DNA from: Endotrypanum monterogeii
Taxonomy: Eukaryota > Euglenozoa > Kinetoplastea > Trypanosomatida > Trypanosomatidae
NCBI GenBank assembly: GCA_000333855.2
Contig: CM007314.1
Coordinates: 1,167,768 to 1,231,767 of the forward strand
Length of the DNA stretch: 64,000 bases
Direction: 5' to 3'
The notes under the pieces are model-generated. The model made no database searches and was not told where the DNA came from. It worked only from the letters and a program-made list of their open reading frames with translations. The position numbers and the translations under genes were made by a program. This document shows positions 23,501 through 32,501 of this stretch, piece by piece; within the stretch, counting starts at the first letter, position 1; every line of letters starts with the position of its first letter.

Positions 23501-23638
23501 CAAAAAAGTTGCAGTAGCGATACTTTCATGTGGCGTGTGGTGCTCCTCCGACTGACACTCCACAACATCATTCTCACAGGATGGCTGCCATCGGTGATCG
23601 CCTAACGGCCAAAGCATTGCCGACTGCCACAGAGTCAT
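17561..23638 (-). CDS. Giant multi-pass membrane protein with C-terminal STE/MAP3K-like kinase domain
   Basis: 2025 residues with a receptor-like layout. A hydrophobic signal-anchor lies at about 128-158 (FLPFLLLATLLFLRMLWGD). A region of about 1050 residues follows, rich in short beta-strand repeats (GTISGKGAINCTGY, LELGGAIHNYGNLTLAV, FEGGSVLFSGKFNLT) like a parallel beta-helix, with many N-glycosylation sequons (NVT, NLT, NCT, NTT, NGS, NAT, NVS). About seven hydrophobic segments lie between 1224 and 1566, then a charged, probably coiled stretch (about 1575-1640). The kinase domain (about 1695-1962) is complete: GKGSYGTVHLG loop, VAVKYVN lysine, HRDIKGENIL catalytic loop (about 1816), DFG (about 1835), GSPFWMAPEVI activation segment. 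This is the STE11/STE20 style. The first ATG is 23638; no splice site is needed. Likely an active serine/threonine kinase facing the cytosol with a large lumenal or surface domain; ligand and pathway unknown. Confidence 0.88.
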   Translation of the reverse strand: MTLWQSAMLWPLGDHRWQPSCENDVVECQSEEHHTPHESIATATFLEAPGAPRRGIVEGVKALGSVLCKVVLHNFVSSSLLCAGKEAVLLRSWPHPVSMSSSSPCSHVGESSSIPDDRPWGRRVSSRGTSFLPFLLLATLLFLRMLWGDLVLPLPNFLACDGRSTMGPILFAQATAVHYRGSVYHGLTEEMVERGGSTFTIQVSIPIFPTNVTRARQIVMSILADNVRLIDEEGNLRDTDQVAYEFRRPGLSRSWRPTLTDILARSEIEVTPDGHFLKVTFASGKLVLPAHTSALVVPHLPFSLFGQEGRLGLKDLPNNYLAGDPFFLHKKALLRLDETRWNPLQQRFVTGAEVAVPLIGPAKTISDRLALERGLRVMEGRTCVHSRSAYVRGSRWDIHDHVYRFTPHRGGVQTLCYVPYPDTLPSLGVKLMNSYEVEGPEGLSTDPPQVQADLEFTGTIYGTNLTERDTAVITDELCTDFTSQNVFFIDLFFSSSSRASFLGTFHKRGIYHVCYHRDGSPAYVQVSTLFVERGRDVVIDDDSPNVLVDQDVKLLQSASVTRLKVQEKGNLHLHQRSLTVSYFVWSGGTISGKGAINCTGYAKVTTQGYETRRLSVPLYNYGEMTIDVQRLSLELGGAIHNYGNLTLAVSSMGVDSISSVTSASQRNVITNYPGGVVRIIALDGRSYALLTGRFIFEGGSVLFSGKFNLTDASSFGNTTVTLKSGTLVTVDNIHLASAVVVEEGSVLTLMKGCVAVSATVSGNGVMRLLGQEVVLNSLQVNGSIRVLFAGGPVDPISVVIYGTTQFGGDTFVQVTHANFVTPTGLAKVSFHGGLLADFVTVCFRGNIILQIGGVAVLYGEMSNRVVNFRSTPAVRSDDLLPLATSSFVLPNATMFVIDTLRLNEAFDVTSTSHSVAVEDNLLMDNFLGHCIANVSTTERSQSCEVYLPTSQYLTMSGRLVVRGCVEAPSGGIISGAVVRLEDPADWALVHRMLCTLSQVETLPHLCRRPHRIAPPLRSGLALSGKVYLRHPTSLLLDELTLVSSHTRLAHSVPVNIREAVIVRADSTLSLAHGMVLEARHIVIEGTLVVHDPRNTILKGAVEVRGEGIIELHGASEVSCKNELLVEGSLHLALPSKGQHFRCRRTTHDNVDAEHSKSASSNRIREGSRQSDDRLDALLRKRALANLSPDMACPDDVIHDYESRRQFITLYWLRQAYDPPPDQPTKRDMIFMTLFGVISCFITFQMMLTIWEYTRSKWLRDLLAPCPLQLTLTWDELSCSTVNYFSLCRLIILSLQNTLASFHPGLPAPLPSVAGVLLRGMGLLMPHHQTPLSRSRKIGIFYIAWLLVFLYTNRQGSSLLQYLRRRHLFLLDVAQHLYSVLTILNLIFLAPLMSSVVDAFAWPTLLRNVPTYEPVRLDIWVVLSVISFFAMGVMAPSSILTNQLRIPHMDLRVRASTMFMYFSTQMWETVMWKVFYNNPMCMVFNSIFFQLIRFGFLWWFPPTPYKNVNRFMIFLTLQSFFVYPAILLYAVLLRTGVYTSCTQGTDMFRSVAVMFAFSLFTNFWRNILFVEEHAGTCGDVSIDALRCSMTQVRKRIHDLKLEVYACTDTRERENVLNAIARLRIEYLEKQERYRLERHRLLRPFIFGELYLKSDTPLQSNNSVAPYGNYDIDDSTGALRANMPNMQFSCLLSVEEMETFSCGPALGKGSYGTVHLGILTNGKLVAVKYVNIVSESPETLASVKAEVNMLRELSHPNIIRYFGAHTIHDTMLVFMEFAVGGSLTSIVRKFTHLTEAVMQLYTFQILRGLQYLHGKGVVHRDIKGENILIDGYGVAKLADFGCSKSLANIANAAQVGCGTLVGSPFWMAPEVIRSEAYGTKADIWSVGCTVVEMLNGGEPPWREEFDNVYSAMFYVGSTNEIPQIPEDTSATCREFLFLCFERDVMKRASADELLQHPWLRMAAAVSNSDDAADTFPNTLAFSQPSLKPTYDGEYPAHSHSTLHSSREDSADLQNDATTPLATNREKF

Positions 23639-26020
23639 GTTGGGGTCTGTGGGAGAGAGTGGAAACGGCGGACCAAGGGACTACTGCACCCGATACGTTT
23701 CTGTGAACTGCGTCACTGCCCGCTAGCGCTAGAGAAGGAACGCCAACGCACTCGCCGACATATCGCAGGTTTTATGCACACTGTGTCTTGGAGGGGGGGT
23801 TCTTTCTCCCTCCCTCCACCAAAAAGGGGAGAAGACAAGACACTTTTATATCACAATACGCCCCCTCTTTTTCCCTCCTTCTTCTCCTTGTTCAAGGTCA
23901 CGCGGAGGACCACCTACGGACTGATGGCTCGAGACGACTCAATGCAAAAGCAAAAAAAAAAAATCAAGGGAAAAAACAGACAGACAAAAGACAAAAGGCA
24001 GATTTTTAAAAGGAGAGGGGAAAAAGAATGTAGTTTGGCGATAAAACAGAAAACATAGAACAATATAACTCCACACCCTTTTTTCCACACTTACCCCCTT
24101 TCCAGCCGTCGCTGCCGTCCACGAGCTGAAAAACGAGACGGATAAAAAAGCAAAAAAAAAAAGAGGTAGGGAAAAGAAAATATACAAGCGCGCGAGCAGT
24201 ATGTGTGTGTGTATGTGTACTGGTGTAGTCAATGAGCAAACTCCGAGTTCAGGATAGAAAAAAAAATTTTTTTCATCAATTCTTAAACGTGTGTCAGCGT
24301 CTTCTTTCCCTGTGGGCTTACGAATCCTGAAGTGAGGAGGAGGGCGAGGGATTGGGAAGCAGTGCAAGGCAGACAACAAGCACTGACAACACCAAATACG
24401 CCACGCGTTGCCCAAGTCCAAGTGTTTTTTCTCGACAATTCCCCTTCTCCTTTCTCGTCTTCACGCTCCTCTTCGCTGTCTTCGGTTGTGATTCTAGCGA
24501 ACAGCGTCAGGGGTTTTGGGTGGGTGGAAGAAGAAGAGGTGGCCGAAAAGGTACAACAAACAAGCGAGACAGACAGTAACAGAAACGAATACTTCACGAA
24601 TACATGAATATATCCACACAAATTGATTCGCAACGATAGCGATAACCAACACCCTCGCGTGACTTCCTCCTCCACGGGAGGCAGAACTATACCAAGAAAA
24701 ATGCCTACCAAAGCCTCTCCCTCCCCTTTTGTTGCATCAATACAGGAAGCGCAGAAGACGACTATGCCAACACCAATGAGAAGCCCCACAACTAGCGGCA
24801 GTAACCACGACGAAGCGGTGTGGACTGGGGGGGGGGGAAGGAGGAAAGTCGAACAGGAGGGAGGGAGTGGACAGCGCGAACAAACACCGCCAGTACGGGA
24901 GCTTTCAATGAGTGTGTAACTCCAAGTCTCAACGTGACGCGAAACGAGGCGACAGTCGAGGAGGGGAAGGGGGGAGACGTGATACGATGCTCAAATGCAC
25001 ACCGACACCACAAAAGAAATACAAAAAAAAAAACGTGGAGAAAGAGTGGAAAACAACGCGGCGAGCGCCGCTGCAGGTGATGCACAAAACACGGCAGGGT
25101 TCCGTCGAGGAATGGGGGGGGGGGACGGGGAAGAGAGCTTAAAGCGAAAAAAGGCGCTTCCAGGAAAAAAAAAAGCCAAACAAAGCAGTGCGCTTTAGGG
25201 GGGGGGATTCGAGCAACAAGTGAAAGGAGGAAAGCCCCCCAAAGGGAAAGGTAGGCACGGGGTTGTGAAGTAACGAAAGAAAAGTGCACTAGAAGCAAAA
25301 AGACCACAAAATGTCCGCCTTTCCACCCACAAAAAAATTACGGCCTCTCGTCTTCCTCTGCTTGTTATGTTGTAACTGCTGGGTGAGTAGTGATGGTTCC
25401 TGTGCCAAACACCGGCAGATGATCATGTCCGTGCGTGTCTCTGTGTTGAGGCTATCTAAATGTGGAAAAGACAATGTAAGAGCCATACACCCGACAGCAG
25501 AATAGAAAGACGTGACACAAACCGAGAAAACCCGTCCAACCGGTGCCAGCGGGGAGAGTAGCCAATGGGGGGAGGGGGGGAGGTCGAGTGAAAAATATAT
25601 GCTAGTCACCAACAGCGAACAGAAAAGCAGCAGGAGAGCCGATGGCGCTTGTCTAACAAAGATGGGGGAGGAGGAAAAGAAGGCACGTCAAGAATTGTCT
25701 CGTAGAGTCGTGTGTGGGTGTGTGGGTGTGGGTGTGTGTCTGAGGATGTGTTAAACAATAACAGGCGCACACTCCCACAGAACCAAAAGAATGAAGAAAG
25801 ACGGCGGATCAAGGGTGCGACCTGTTGGTGTTTCTTTGCCTTTTGCCTTTCTTAGTTTGTTTTGCCTGTTTGCGGGAGGGGGGAAGAGGCCCTGAATTTA
25901 ATGGAGTAGCACACCGTCGATGGTGCAGAGAATAGGTCTTCCATGTAATCTTTTTATACGCGCATATATATGTATGTATACGTGTGGACAAGAGTGGCAA
26001 GGTCTGCCTGTGTATGTCTT

Positions 26021-26085
26021 TGTGTGTGTGTGTGTGTGTGTGTACACTTCCCTCCTGTTTTTCCAAATTATATATTTGTATATGC

Positions 26086-26109
<24 letters not shown>
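26021..26109. repeat. (GT)n and (TA)n microsatellites
   Basis: A (GT)n run at 26021-26043, then a TA/CATA run at about 26080-26109. Confidence 0.9.
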
Positions 26110-26116
<7 letters not shown>

Positions 26117-26729
26117 TGTATGAGACAGCATGAGCAAACAGTTTGACGTTCGAAAATGCAAGACAGCGTTGGATATCCCACCGATGATGCCCCAAGACAT
26201 CCGTGAAAGCGGCACGACAAGCAGACGACATGAATAATTTTCAAAGGCAAAGTAATCCGAGAGGTGAGGTGAGATTGAGGGAGATAGTTCGAATTTTTAA
26301 GCATCAACTGGAAGGGATCACGAGAAGGAATGATGGGCCTATCGCGTCGACGGCAGCTAGTAGTCATCCGCTTTGTGAGGTCCCAGGATGAGCAACAAGC
26401 GGGGTGGGATGACCTTTGGCGGAGTGCATGTGCTCTATTCCCCGCGTTATTGTCGAAGCATTGTCACTCAGTTCACATCCGCTCTCTTTTGTTTACCCCC
26501 CCCCTTCCTCACCCCAGGGACGTCACATCTCCAAAGAATGTGTGTGTGTGTGTGTGTGGGTTGGGGGGGGGGGAAGGGGGGAATGAAAAAAGCTGAACAA
26601 GAAAAAATGCAGCTCTATACAAAAGCAACAGATAGACGCATGCGTGGTTGAGGCGAAGGCGCCCCGCTCCGCTCTCTCCCCCTGCCAACACTGTTTACCC
26701 AAGGCATAGTGTTGATATATAATAATCAT

Positions 26730-26730
<1 letters not shown>

Positions 26731-26757
<27 letters not shown>
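26731..26757. repeat. (TA)n microsatellite
   Basis: About 13 TA units in the spacer downstream of the kinesin gene. Confidence 0.95.
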
Positions 26758-26760
<3 letters not shown>

Positions 26761-27262
26761 CGGTTCGGCGTACAACGATCTTCTTTATGGGAAGGAGAGA
26801 GTGAAACAAAGCAGCAGAGCATAAACAGCAACAAAGCACACATGCACATACAAGGACGCACACATCTGCATACAAATACACATGAGGGTACACATGGGGG
26901 AACTCAATTTACATACTCAATGAGGTGTGCGCGCGTTTGTGTGTATGTGCCTCCTAGATGATGTGATCGCTTACTGACGCATTCCAATGGTTGAATTGAA
27001 AACAAAAAAAAACATCTCCTTCCTTCGACTAGAAAACAAAATGGCTTTTTTAAAGGGAGAAGCGCGAGAAACGGGTTGGGAGGCGAGGGAGGGAGGAAAG
27101 GTGATGTCAAACTAGCGGGAATGGAAGAACACACACAAAAAAAAGGGGGAGGGAGGGGGAGGGCACAATGATAAATGTAACCGTGAAGGGAGAGATGATC
27201 ACGACTTGGTAAAACATTCAAGTAGCTAACCCGAATGAGACGGAAAGTCCCCATCTCCGCTC

Positions 27263-27292
27263 TCTCTCACATACACACACACACACATACAC
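27263..27292. repeat. (CA)n-rich tract
   Basis: Imperfect CA units, predicted kinesin 3' UTR. Confidence 0.85.
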
Positions 27293-27535
27293 ATATACGA
27301 CGAGCCAAACTGATTTTGCCAAAAGTGGGGGGGTAATGCATGTGAAACAACTCAGACATTGCAAAGATGCGCGCAGACATATGTACACAGAAAAATCCTG
27401 AGGAGACACCTAGAAAGCGAAAGCAACAATAAAGTTAAAAGACAGTGGCACCAACGCCTAGGGAACCACCGCAACCGAGGCGTTCTCTCAGATTTGGACT
27501 CGAGACCAAGGGCTAGGTGGCTTCCTTGGGTTCTC

Positions 27536-28456
27536 CTATTCTGCGACTCTACGGAACAGCCACTCCAAGAGGTTGGGTCGTTTGCGGCGCTGCTGATCGG
27601 CGTAGAGCGCTTGTAGCTCCATGAGCTCGTGCGTGGTGCGCTGAAGCTCCTCATCTCGAATCATTTCCTTCTTTATTGTAATTTCGGTGAGCTCTAGCAA
27701 TGCTGTTGTCGCTTGGTTCTCGCGCTCACGTAGTTGTTGGTTACGCAGCTCCGTCTGCCGAAGCACAGCTGCGCTCTGCTCACGTTCGGCGTTGATTGCC
27801 TCGAGCAGTCGCTTCATCCTCTTCTTCTCGTCTTGCTCCCGCTGCAGCTGTGCTTCCAGCTCGCGCTGCTTTGCCGTCTGAATCTCAAGCTGGTCTTTCT
27901 CTGCTTTGGCGAGGTCTTGGTAGCGCTCCGGCAGATAACAGCATGGCTCAATGCCCAGAGTCTCCATTTGATTGATAAGTCGTACGCCCAGCGTGGCCAT
28001 GTACTGCAACATCGCGTTCTTATCGAGCAGGATCTCATCTTTCAGCTCCAACTCCGTGTCGCGCTCCTCCAGCTGCTCCTCGAACACTACACCCTCGGTG
28101 GTGGACAAATCCGTCGCCTCTGCAGCTTGCTTCGACTGCAACATAAGTAACTTCATGACAAGCCTTCGATTCTGCAAACGGAGCTGCCGTAGCAGCTTGC
28201 TGTATTCGTCGAGAGGCACACCTTCCACCGGCTGTGAACTACACAACGATCTCTCTGGCGGAGTCTCACCAGCGCGGCAGAGAGACGCCTTCAGTGTCTT
28301 GATGTAGTCTTGATCCCTTTCATGCCTGGACAGAACCTTAGCTAACTGTACCTCGAGCTGAGCAATGAGATCATCTCGTATGCTGATTTCTTGATCTTTG
28401 GAGAGGAGCACAAATGCAATCTCTTCGTTGCCAGCGGCTATCAGAGCCTCCACCAT
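27536..28456 (-). CDS. Coiled-coil ORF, probable C-terminal part of the kinesin
   Basis: 306 codons from an ATG at 28456, coding for an almost continuous coiled coil: heptad-like leucines and glutamate/arginine/glutamine-rich stretches such as KDQLEIQTAKQRELEAQLQ and LRQLRLQNRRLVMKLLML. There is no known catalytic domain. It overlaps the kinesin stop by 16 bases in another frame, with no room for a splice site or UTR, which is not expected for separate genes in a trypanosomatid. The open frame extends only nine codons above the ATG. The best reading is that this is the distal stalk of the kinesin at 28441-31119, cut off by a one-base frameshift, either a sequencing error or a real mutation. 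An independent overlapping gene is the less likely alternative. Confidence 0.7.
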   Translation of the reverse strand: MVEALIAAGNEEIAFVLLSKDQEISIRDDLIAQLEVQLAKVLSRHERDQDYIKTLKASLCRAGETPPERSLCSSQPVEGVPLDEYSKLLRQLRLQNRRLVMKLLMLQSKQAAEATDLSTTEGVVFEEQLEERDTELELKDEILLDKNAMLQYMATLGVRLINQMETLGIEPCCYLPERYQDLAKAEKDQLEIQTAKQRELEAQLQREQDEKKRMKRLLEAINAEREQSAAVLRQTELRNQQLRERENQATTALLELTEITIKKEMIRDEELQRTTHELMELQALYADQQRRKRPNLLEWLFRRVAE

Positions 28457-31119
28457 GTGCTTATCAGCCCTGCTATATCCTCATCACAGGCTGGGGTTTC
28501 GGGTAGAGGGTGACTGTTCCCCACCTCTACCTTGTCGAGATCAGTTTCACGAGACTCGCACTCCACGCCACTCTCGTGGAATGCTTTCACAGGCGTGCCA
28601 TGGAGCACGAGTGTTTGCTCGAGCTGCTGAATACGCTGCACGAGGCCAGCCCTCTCACGGCTGCCCTCTACGAGCTGTCTGTTGAGTCTCTGTATCCACT
28701 TCTTGTAGGAACTCTGCATGGCATGTGCCCTGGGTCCCATCCCACCCTCCGCCTCGAAGGGGTTGGCATGGACAACACGCACCCGCCCATCTGAGGCACC
28801 GTGGCCCGCAGCGTCCCCGCCCCCCTCTTCCGCCTCTCTCGTGATTATTCGAGCAAAGGAGTCAGTGCGGTCGAGCACATTGAGACGGTGCGTCATGGAC
28901 TCCCGCACCCGCTCCTCGTTCACACGCTTCAACTCCGCCTGCAGCTCATCTCGCTGGCTGCGCAGGTCGTCGATGTCCGCTTGCATGAGCAGGCGCAGGC
29001 TCTCCAGCTCCTCAGGGTCGACCATCTCAGCCCTCTTCTGACGGAGTACACGGAGCTCGTCGTTGGACTCACTGATCTCAACGCCGCCGCGGACAAGCTT
29101 CTCGTGCAGTCGCTCCACCTCCTGTTGCAACTTGGACACTTCCTCCATGCGGTCACGCGCTAGAGTCGAGGCGCGGTCCAGCTGGGTAGACAAGTCCACT
29201 ACCTTGTTATAGTTGCGCTCCGACTCGCCCCGAAGACGAGTTCGCATCTCTTCCACCTGCGATACGTCGAGAAATGTCTCTGGAAAGTTGGTGTCTGACT
29301 TCACCACGCCGCCAAGGGAAAGGATCTGAGCCTTGAGCAACTCGACCGTGGCATGCAGACGGGCCGTGTCGTTGGCACGTGAAGCGAGAATGGCGTCTTT
29401 CTCTGCGAGCTGCTGCAGCGAAGCAACCAGATCCTCATTTGTACCACCACGGGCGCTATCAAGCTTCCGCTGGAACTCCTCGACCAGACGCTCTTGTGCG
29501 AGCTTCATCTTCATGAGATTCTTTGCTTCCTGGTGCTTCTGCTCCTTGATGAACTGCGTAATCTCCTTCGACTGTATCTCGTACTGGTAGCCGATCTCCT
29601 CCTGTTGCTGGTCCTGCAAATTCTCGATCTCTGCCTGGTGGACCTCCTTGAGGTTCTGTATCTGCTCCTCACTCGCCCCGGACGCGGCCAGTCGCTGCAA
29701 CTCTGCAGCAAAGCGTTGCTCGAGTTCGCGGCGGTCATTATCATAGCCCTCCAGCAGCTCTTGCCTCTCTGCGTCGCGACTGGCGATTTGCACCTCCAAC
29801 GAGCTAATTCTCTCATCTCGCTCACTCAAAAGACCCATTAATTTTTTGGAGAGCTTCATGTAGTTAACCGTGACCGACATCTTTGCCTCGACCTTGACTG
29901 CCATGGCACGCAAGCCAAACTGAAGCGTGTTGGTTGTTTCGTAGAGATGCTCACTACTGGGACCGACGGTGAGGATGATCGAGGTGCGACTGCGTCCACC
30001 AATCGAGTCCTGCAGAATACGCGTCAGCTTCGCGTTGCGCCAGGGAATATGCTTCATGCCAGTTGAGAGGGAGCTGACGACGTGGCCGAGCGCGAGGAGG
30101 GACGCGTTGATGGTCTTAGCCTCGTCCTTGCGAATTGGGTCGGCACTGGTGATACCTGTCTTGCTGAAGCGCTCGTACCCTGCCAGATCAATGAATGTGA
30201 TTTTTCCATGCAGCTTGCCTTTCCTCAGATCCTGCGCGTCCTCGGAGGTGACATAGATGACCATGGCGGTGTGCCCACGACTCGACTCCGCGTTCATGGC
30301 AGTTGAACCAATAACACGGCGCGCGTTTCCTTCATTGTAGAACCGCATAAAGTCCTCCGCACTTCCCAATACGTGGGAGGTACACCCTGTCAGAGAAACA
30401 CCCTTGTCCTCGTCGTAGTGAATCTCCACACGCTCCTTAGCCTCGCGCACCATTAAGTCGCTGAGGTTATCGCGGTAGATTTGAACAAACTGACCCCTCA
30501 CCGAGTAGGTACGCGTGGGGATGCTTGCCTGGTTGGCCTCAATCTTCCCGAAAATGTACTTGGCCGCGCGTGGGATGATTCCGAGGTGCTGGGGGTCAGT
30601 ATTGCACATAGTGAAGGATTTCCCGGTACCAGTTTGACCGTAACACATCAACGCAGAGCAAAATCCACTAAAGGCATGCTCAATGCAGGAGACCGCGACG
30701 GAGTCGAACACCTCTTTTTGATCAGCCAGCGGGCCGAAACTCCCATCGAAGTTGTAGTGGCGCTCATCCTTGACAATGACACGCTTTCCTTCCAGTGTGA
30801 GAAGTGTGTGCCCGCCTTCTTTGTAATCATTCTTTACGGATGGACGAAGTCGGCAATACACCAAGCACCGAGAGAGTGCCTGGTCGCCGCTGCCGTCGCC
30901 AGTGTCGACGCCGCTAACACTGGTGCGGACGTTGACCAAGGTCTTGGATGCCTTCTTCAGCTTATTTGAGGTCGCAGTCGCCGAGGCGGTTGATATCGGT
31001 GAGGCGGCCGCTGCGCAGATGATGCCGTCCTCATGGGAGGCACCTTCGTTGGAGAGAGATGCTTCTTCACATCTCATCCCCGATGAGATCGCTTCGCTTG
31101 CAAGTCGAGAGAAGTTCAT
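28441..31119 (-). CDS. Kinesin with N-terminal motor domain and coiled-coil stalk
   Basis: 892 codons. The motor spans about residues 70-420: P-loop GQTGTGKSFT (about 160), switch I NAESSRGHT (about 274), switch II DLAGYERFSKT (about 309), and HIPWRNAKLTRILQDSIGG (microtubule-binding region). A stalk with long coiled-coil stretches follows. The motor keeps all nucleotide-contact motifs, so an active plus-end-type N-kinesin is likely. The subfamily is not clear; IYRDNLSDLM and the GSTAMNAESSRGHT form recall the ARK-like group, but I would not assign it. The first ATG is 31119; the frame is open above it without ATG. A poly(T)-CAG at 31186-31194 is a strong spliced-leader acceptor. The stop at 28441 lies inside the next coiled-coil frame, pointing to a frameshift; joined, the product would be about 1200 residues. 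Confidence 0.93.
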   Translation of the reverse strand: MNFSRLASEAISSGMRCEEASLSNEGASHEDGIICAAAASPISTASATATSNKLKKASKTLVNVRTSVSGVDTGDGSGDQALSRCLVYCRLRPSVKNDYKEGGHTLLTLEGKRVIVKDERHYNFDGSFGPLADQKEVFDSVAVSCIEHAFSGFCSALMCYGQTGTGKSFTMCNTDPQHLGIIPRAAKYIFGKIEANQASIPTRTYSVRGQFVQIYRDNLSDLMVREAKERVEIHYDEDKGVSLTGCTSHVLGSAEDFMRFYNEGNARRVIGSTAMNAESSRGHTAMVIYVTSEDAQDLRKGKLHGKITFIDLAGYERFSKTGITSADPIRKDEAKTINASLLALGHVVSSLSTGMKHIPWRNAKLTRILQDSIGGRSRTSIILTVGPSSEHLYETTNTLQFGLRAMAVKVEAKMSVTVNYMKLSKKLMGLLSERDERISSLEVQIASRDAERQELLEGYDNDRRELEQRFAAELQRLAASGASEEQIQNLKEVHQAEIENLQDQQQEEIGYQYEIQSKEITQFIKEQKHQEAKNLMKMKLAQERLVEEFQRKLDSARGGTNEDLVASLQQLAEKDAILASRANDTARLHATVELLKAQILSLGGVVKSDTNFPETFLDVSQVEEMRTRLRGESERNYNKVVDLSTQLDRASTLARDRMEEVSKLQQEVERLHEKLVRGGVEISESNDELRVLRQKRAEMVDPEELESLRLLMQADIDDLRSQRDELQAELKRVNEERVRESMTHRLNVLDRTDSFARIITREAEEGGGDAAGHGASDGRVRVVHANPFEAEGGMGPRAHAMQSSYKKWIQRLNRQLVEGSRERAGLVQRIQQLEQTLVLHGTPVKAFHESGVECESRETDLDKVEVGNSHPLPETPACDEDIAGLISTWWRL

Positions 31120-31185
31120 GGTGAAAACAAGCGAACCAAAGAAGAAGGTCCAGGCGTTCGGAGATGAGCGATGTCTACAACTGCC

Positions 31186-31194
31186 CTGAAAAAA
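31186..31194 (-). promoter_or_regulatory. Candidate spliced-leader acceptor for kinesin
   Basis: On the minus strand a run of eight T is directly followed by CAG, 66-75 bases above the kinesin ATG. This is the typical trypanosomatid trans-splice acceptor layout. Confidence 0.55.
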
Positions 31195-32501
31195 AATGTA
31201 CAAAACAAGATTTGAATGCGACGTATTCGTCGTGAAAATTTTTTAAAAAGGCGACAATACCTATTCCCCAAGCTAAGCGAGAGATTTCAGATTATGGGGA
31301 TCACGCGGATGTGCAGAGGTCGCTAATGATTCCAGTACTTGTGTACACAGAGAAAAGCGTGGGTGGTCCTGTCGCTGCAAAGGAAGAAAAAAGAAATCGA
31401 GAGTCATCGAGAAATGAAAAGGGTTCAAGACATGTGAGTTTGATAGACGCGCCATCAAGCCATCTGCTCCACAGGTACGCGTGCCCGAGACTCTCTTCTT
31501 TTTTTTCTCCCCAAGTCCCTTTTCCCTCGCGTCCTCAAACCTAAGGGAGATAGTTGAAGCGTTGAATACACCCTTTCGCGAACACGCGCAGCGGTATGAG
31601 AAGTTGTGCGGGCGAAGAGGCGCGAATCAAGTGAGTGGTGTGGATCATATGCTTATTATCAAAAAAAAATTAAAAAAAATCGTGCAACTCGGCCATTATT
31701 CTAGCCACGCCTGGTCTTGAATACAGAAAAGCAAACGGAATGATGGTAGCGAGAGGAATGGCAGCGATGCTGGCAGGCCCTCTGTCACTCGTCAACCAAG
31801 TACGCTCGCGGGGAGGGAGAAAGCACTCATGGTCGATGGCCACTAGAAGTGAAGAAAAACAAATGGAGGGGCTAAAGGGGTTCGGGGCAGGAAGGGACAG
31901 GAGAAAAAAAGTTAGGGATTACAAAAAAAGGGTGCCTCCTATTTCTTGTCCCAGTCAGCAAGACGACGTGGCAGAAATCCCCGTGAGGTGCATCAAGGGG
32001 CGTGGGGAGGAGAGGAACAACAGAGACACATCAGTTGACACTGGGTGGTCCCCACGGAACGCATCGTCTTCCGAGGAGTGGGAAAAACATGTAGGGGTGC
32101 AAACGGCTTACGAAACGTGATGCAACACAAACACACAGATTGCATGAAACCACTTGCGTCCACAACGCTCCCTGCCAAACTGTCTTCTCTCCGATCCTCT
32201 TTCCCTTCAATGTGACCCTACTGTGGCTAGCAACACTGCTTTGAGACCCCCTCACGCTGCTTTGCCTCTGCATTCATGAAGTAGTATCCAAGACGCCCCC
32301 TCAAAAAAAAAAAAACGCGCTCTATTTGCATCCCTTGCGTGCTGCATTGAGAGTAGCGCTCTCCTTCTGTAGCAGAAAAAAAAAAAGGTTTCTCGATTGG
32401 ATTTGGCGGGTAAGCCCTGTCTCCTCTAGAGGCAGGCAACGACTGCATACACACAGTGTCGTAAACCCTTGTGATCATGACGTGTTGGGCTCCTTCTTCC
32501 T
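31195..32501. other. 1.3-kb spacer
   Basis: No gene seen between Trm10 and the kinesin acceptor site; presumably Trm10 3' UTR. Purine runs on the plus strand, no (TA)n tract. Confidence 0.65.

Larger units (their letters stand above)
23639..27535. other. 3.9-kb gene-poor spacer
   Basis: No supported gene over almost 4 kb between the kinesin and the large kinase gene. Minus-strand frames of about 170 codons near 24300-24800 and 24800-25300 are low-complexity, leucine/phenylalanine/serine-rich products of pyrimidine tracts. Probably the kinesin 3' UTR plus the kinase leader. Microsatellites at about 26021-26109 and 26731-26757. Confidence 0.65.

Noticed and set aside
24283..25307. Two minus-strand frames of about 170 codons as genes
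   Set aside because: Low-complexity Leu/Phe/Ser/Pro products of pyrimidine tracts, no domains, in a spacer.
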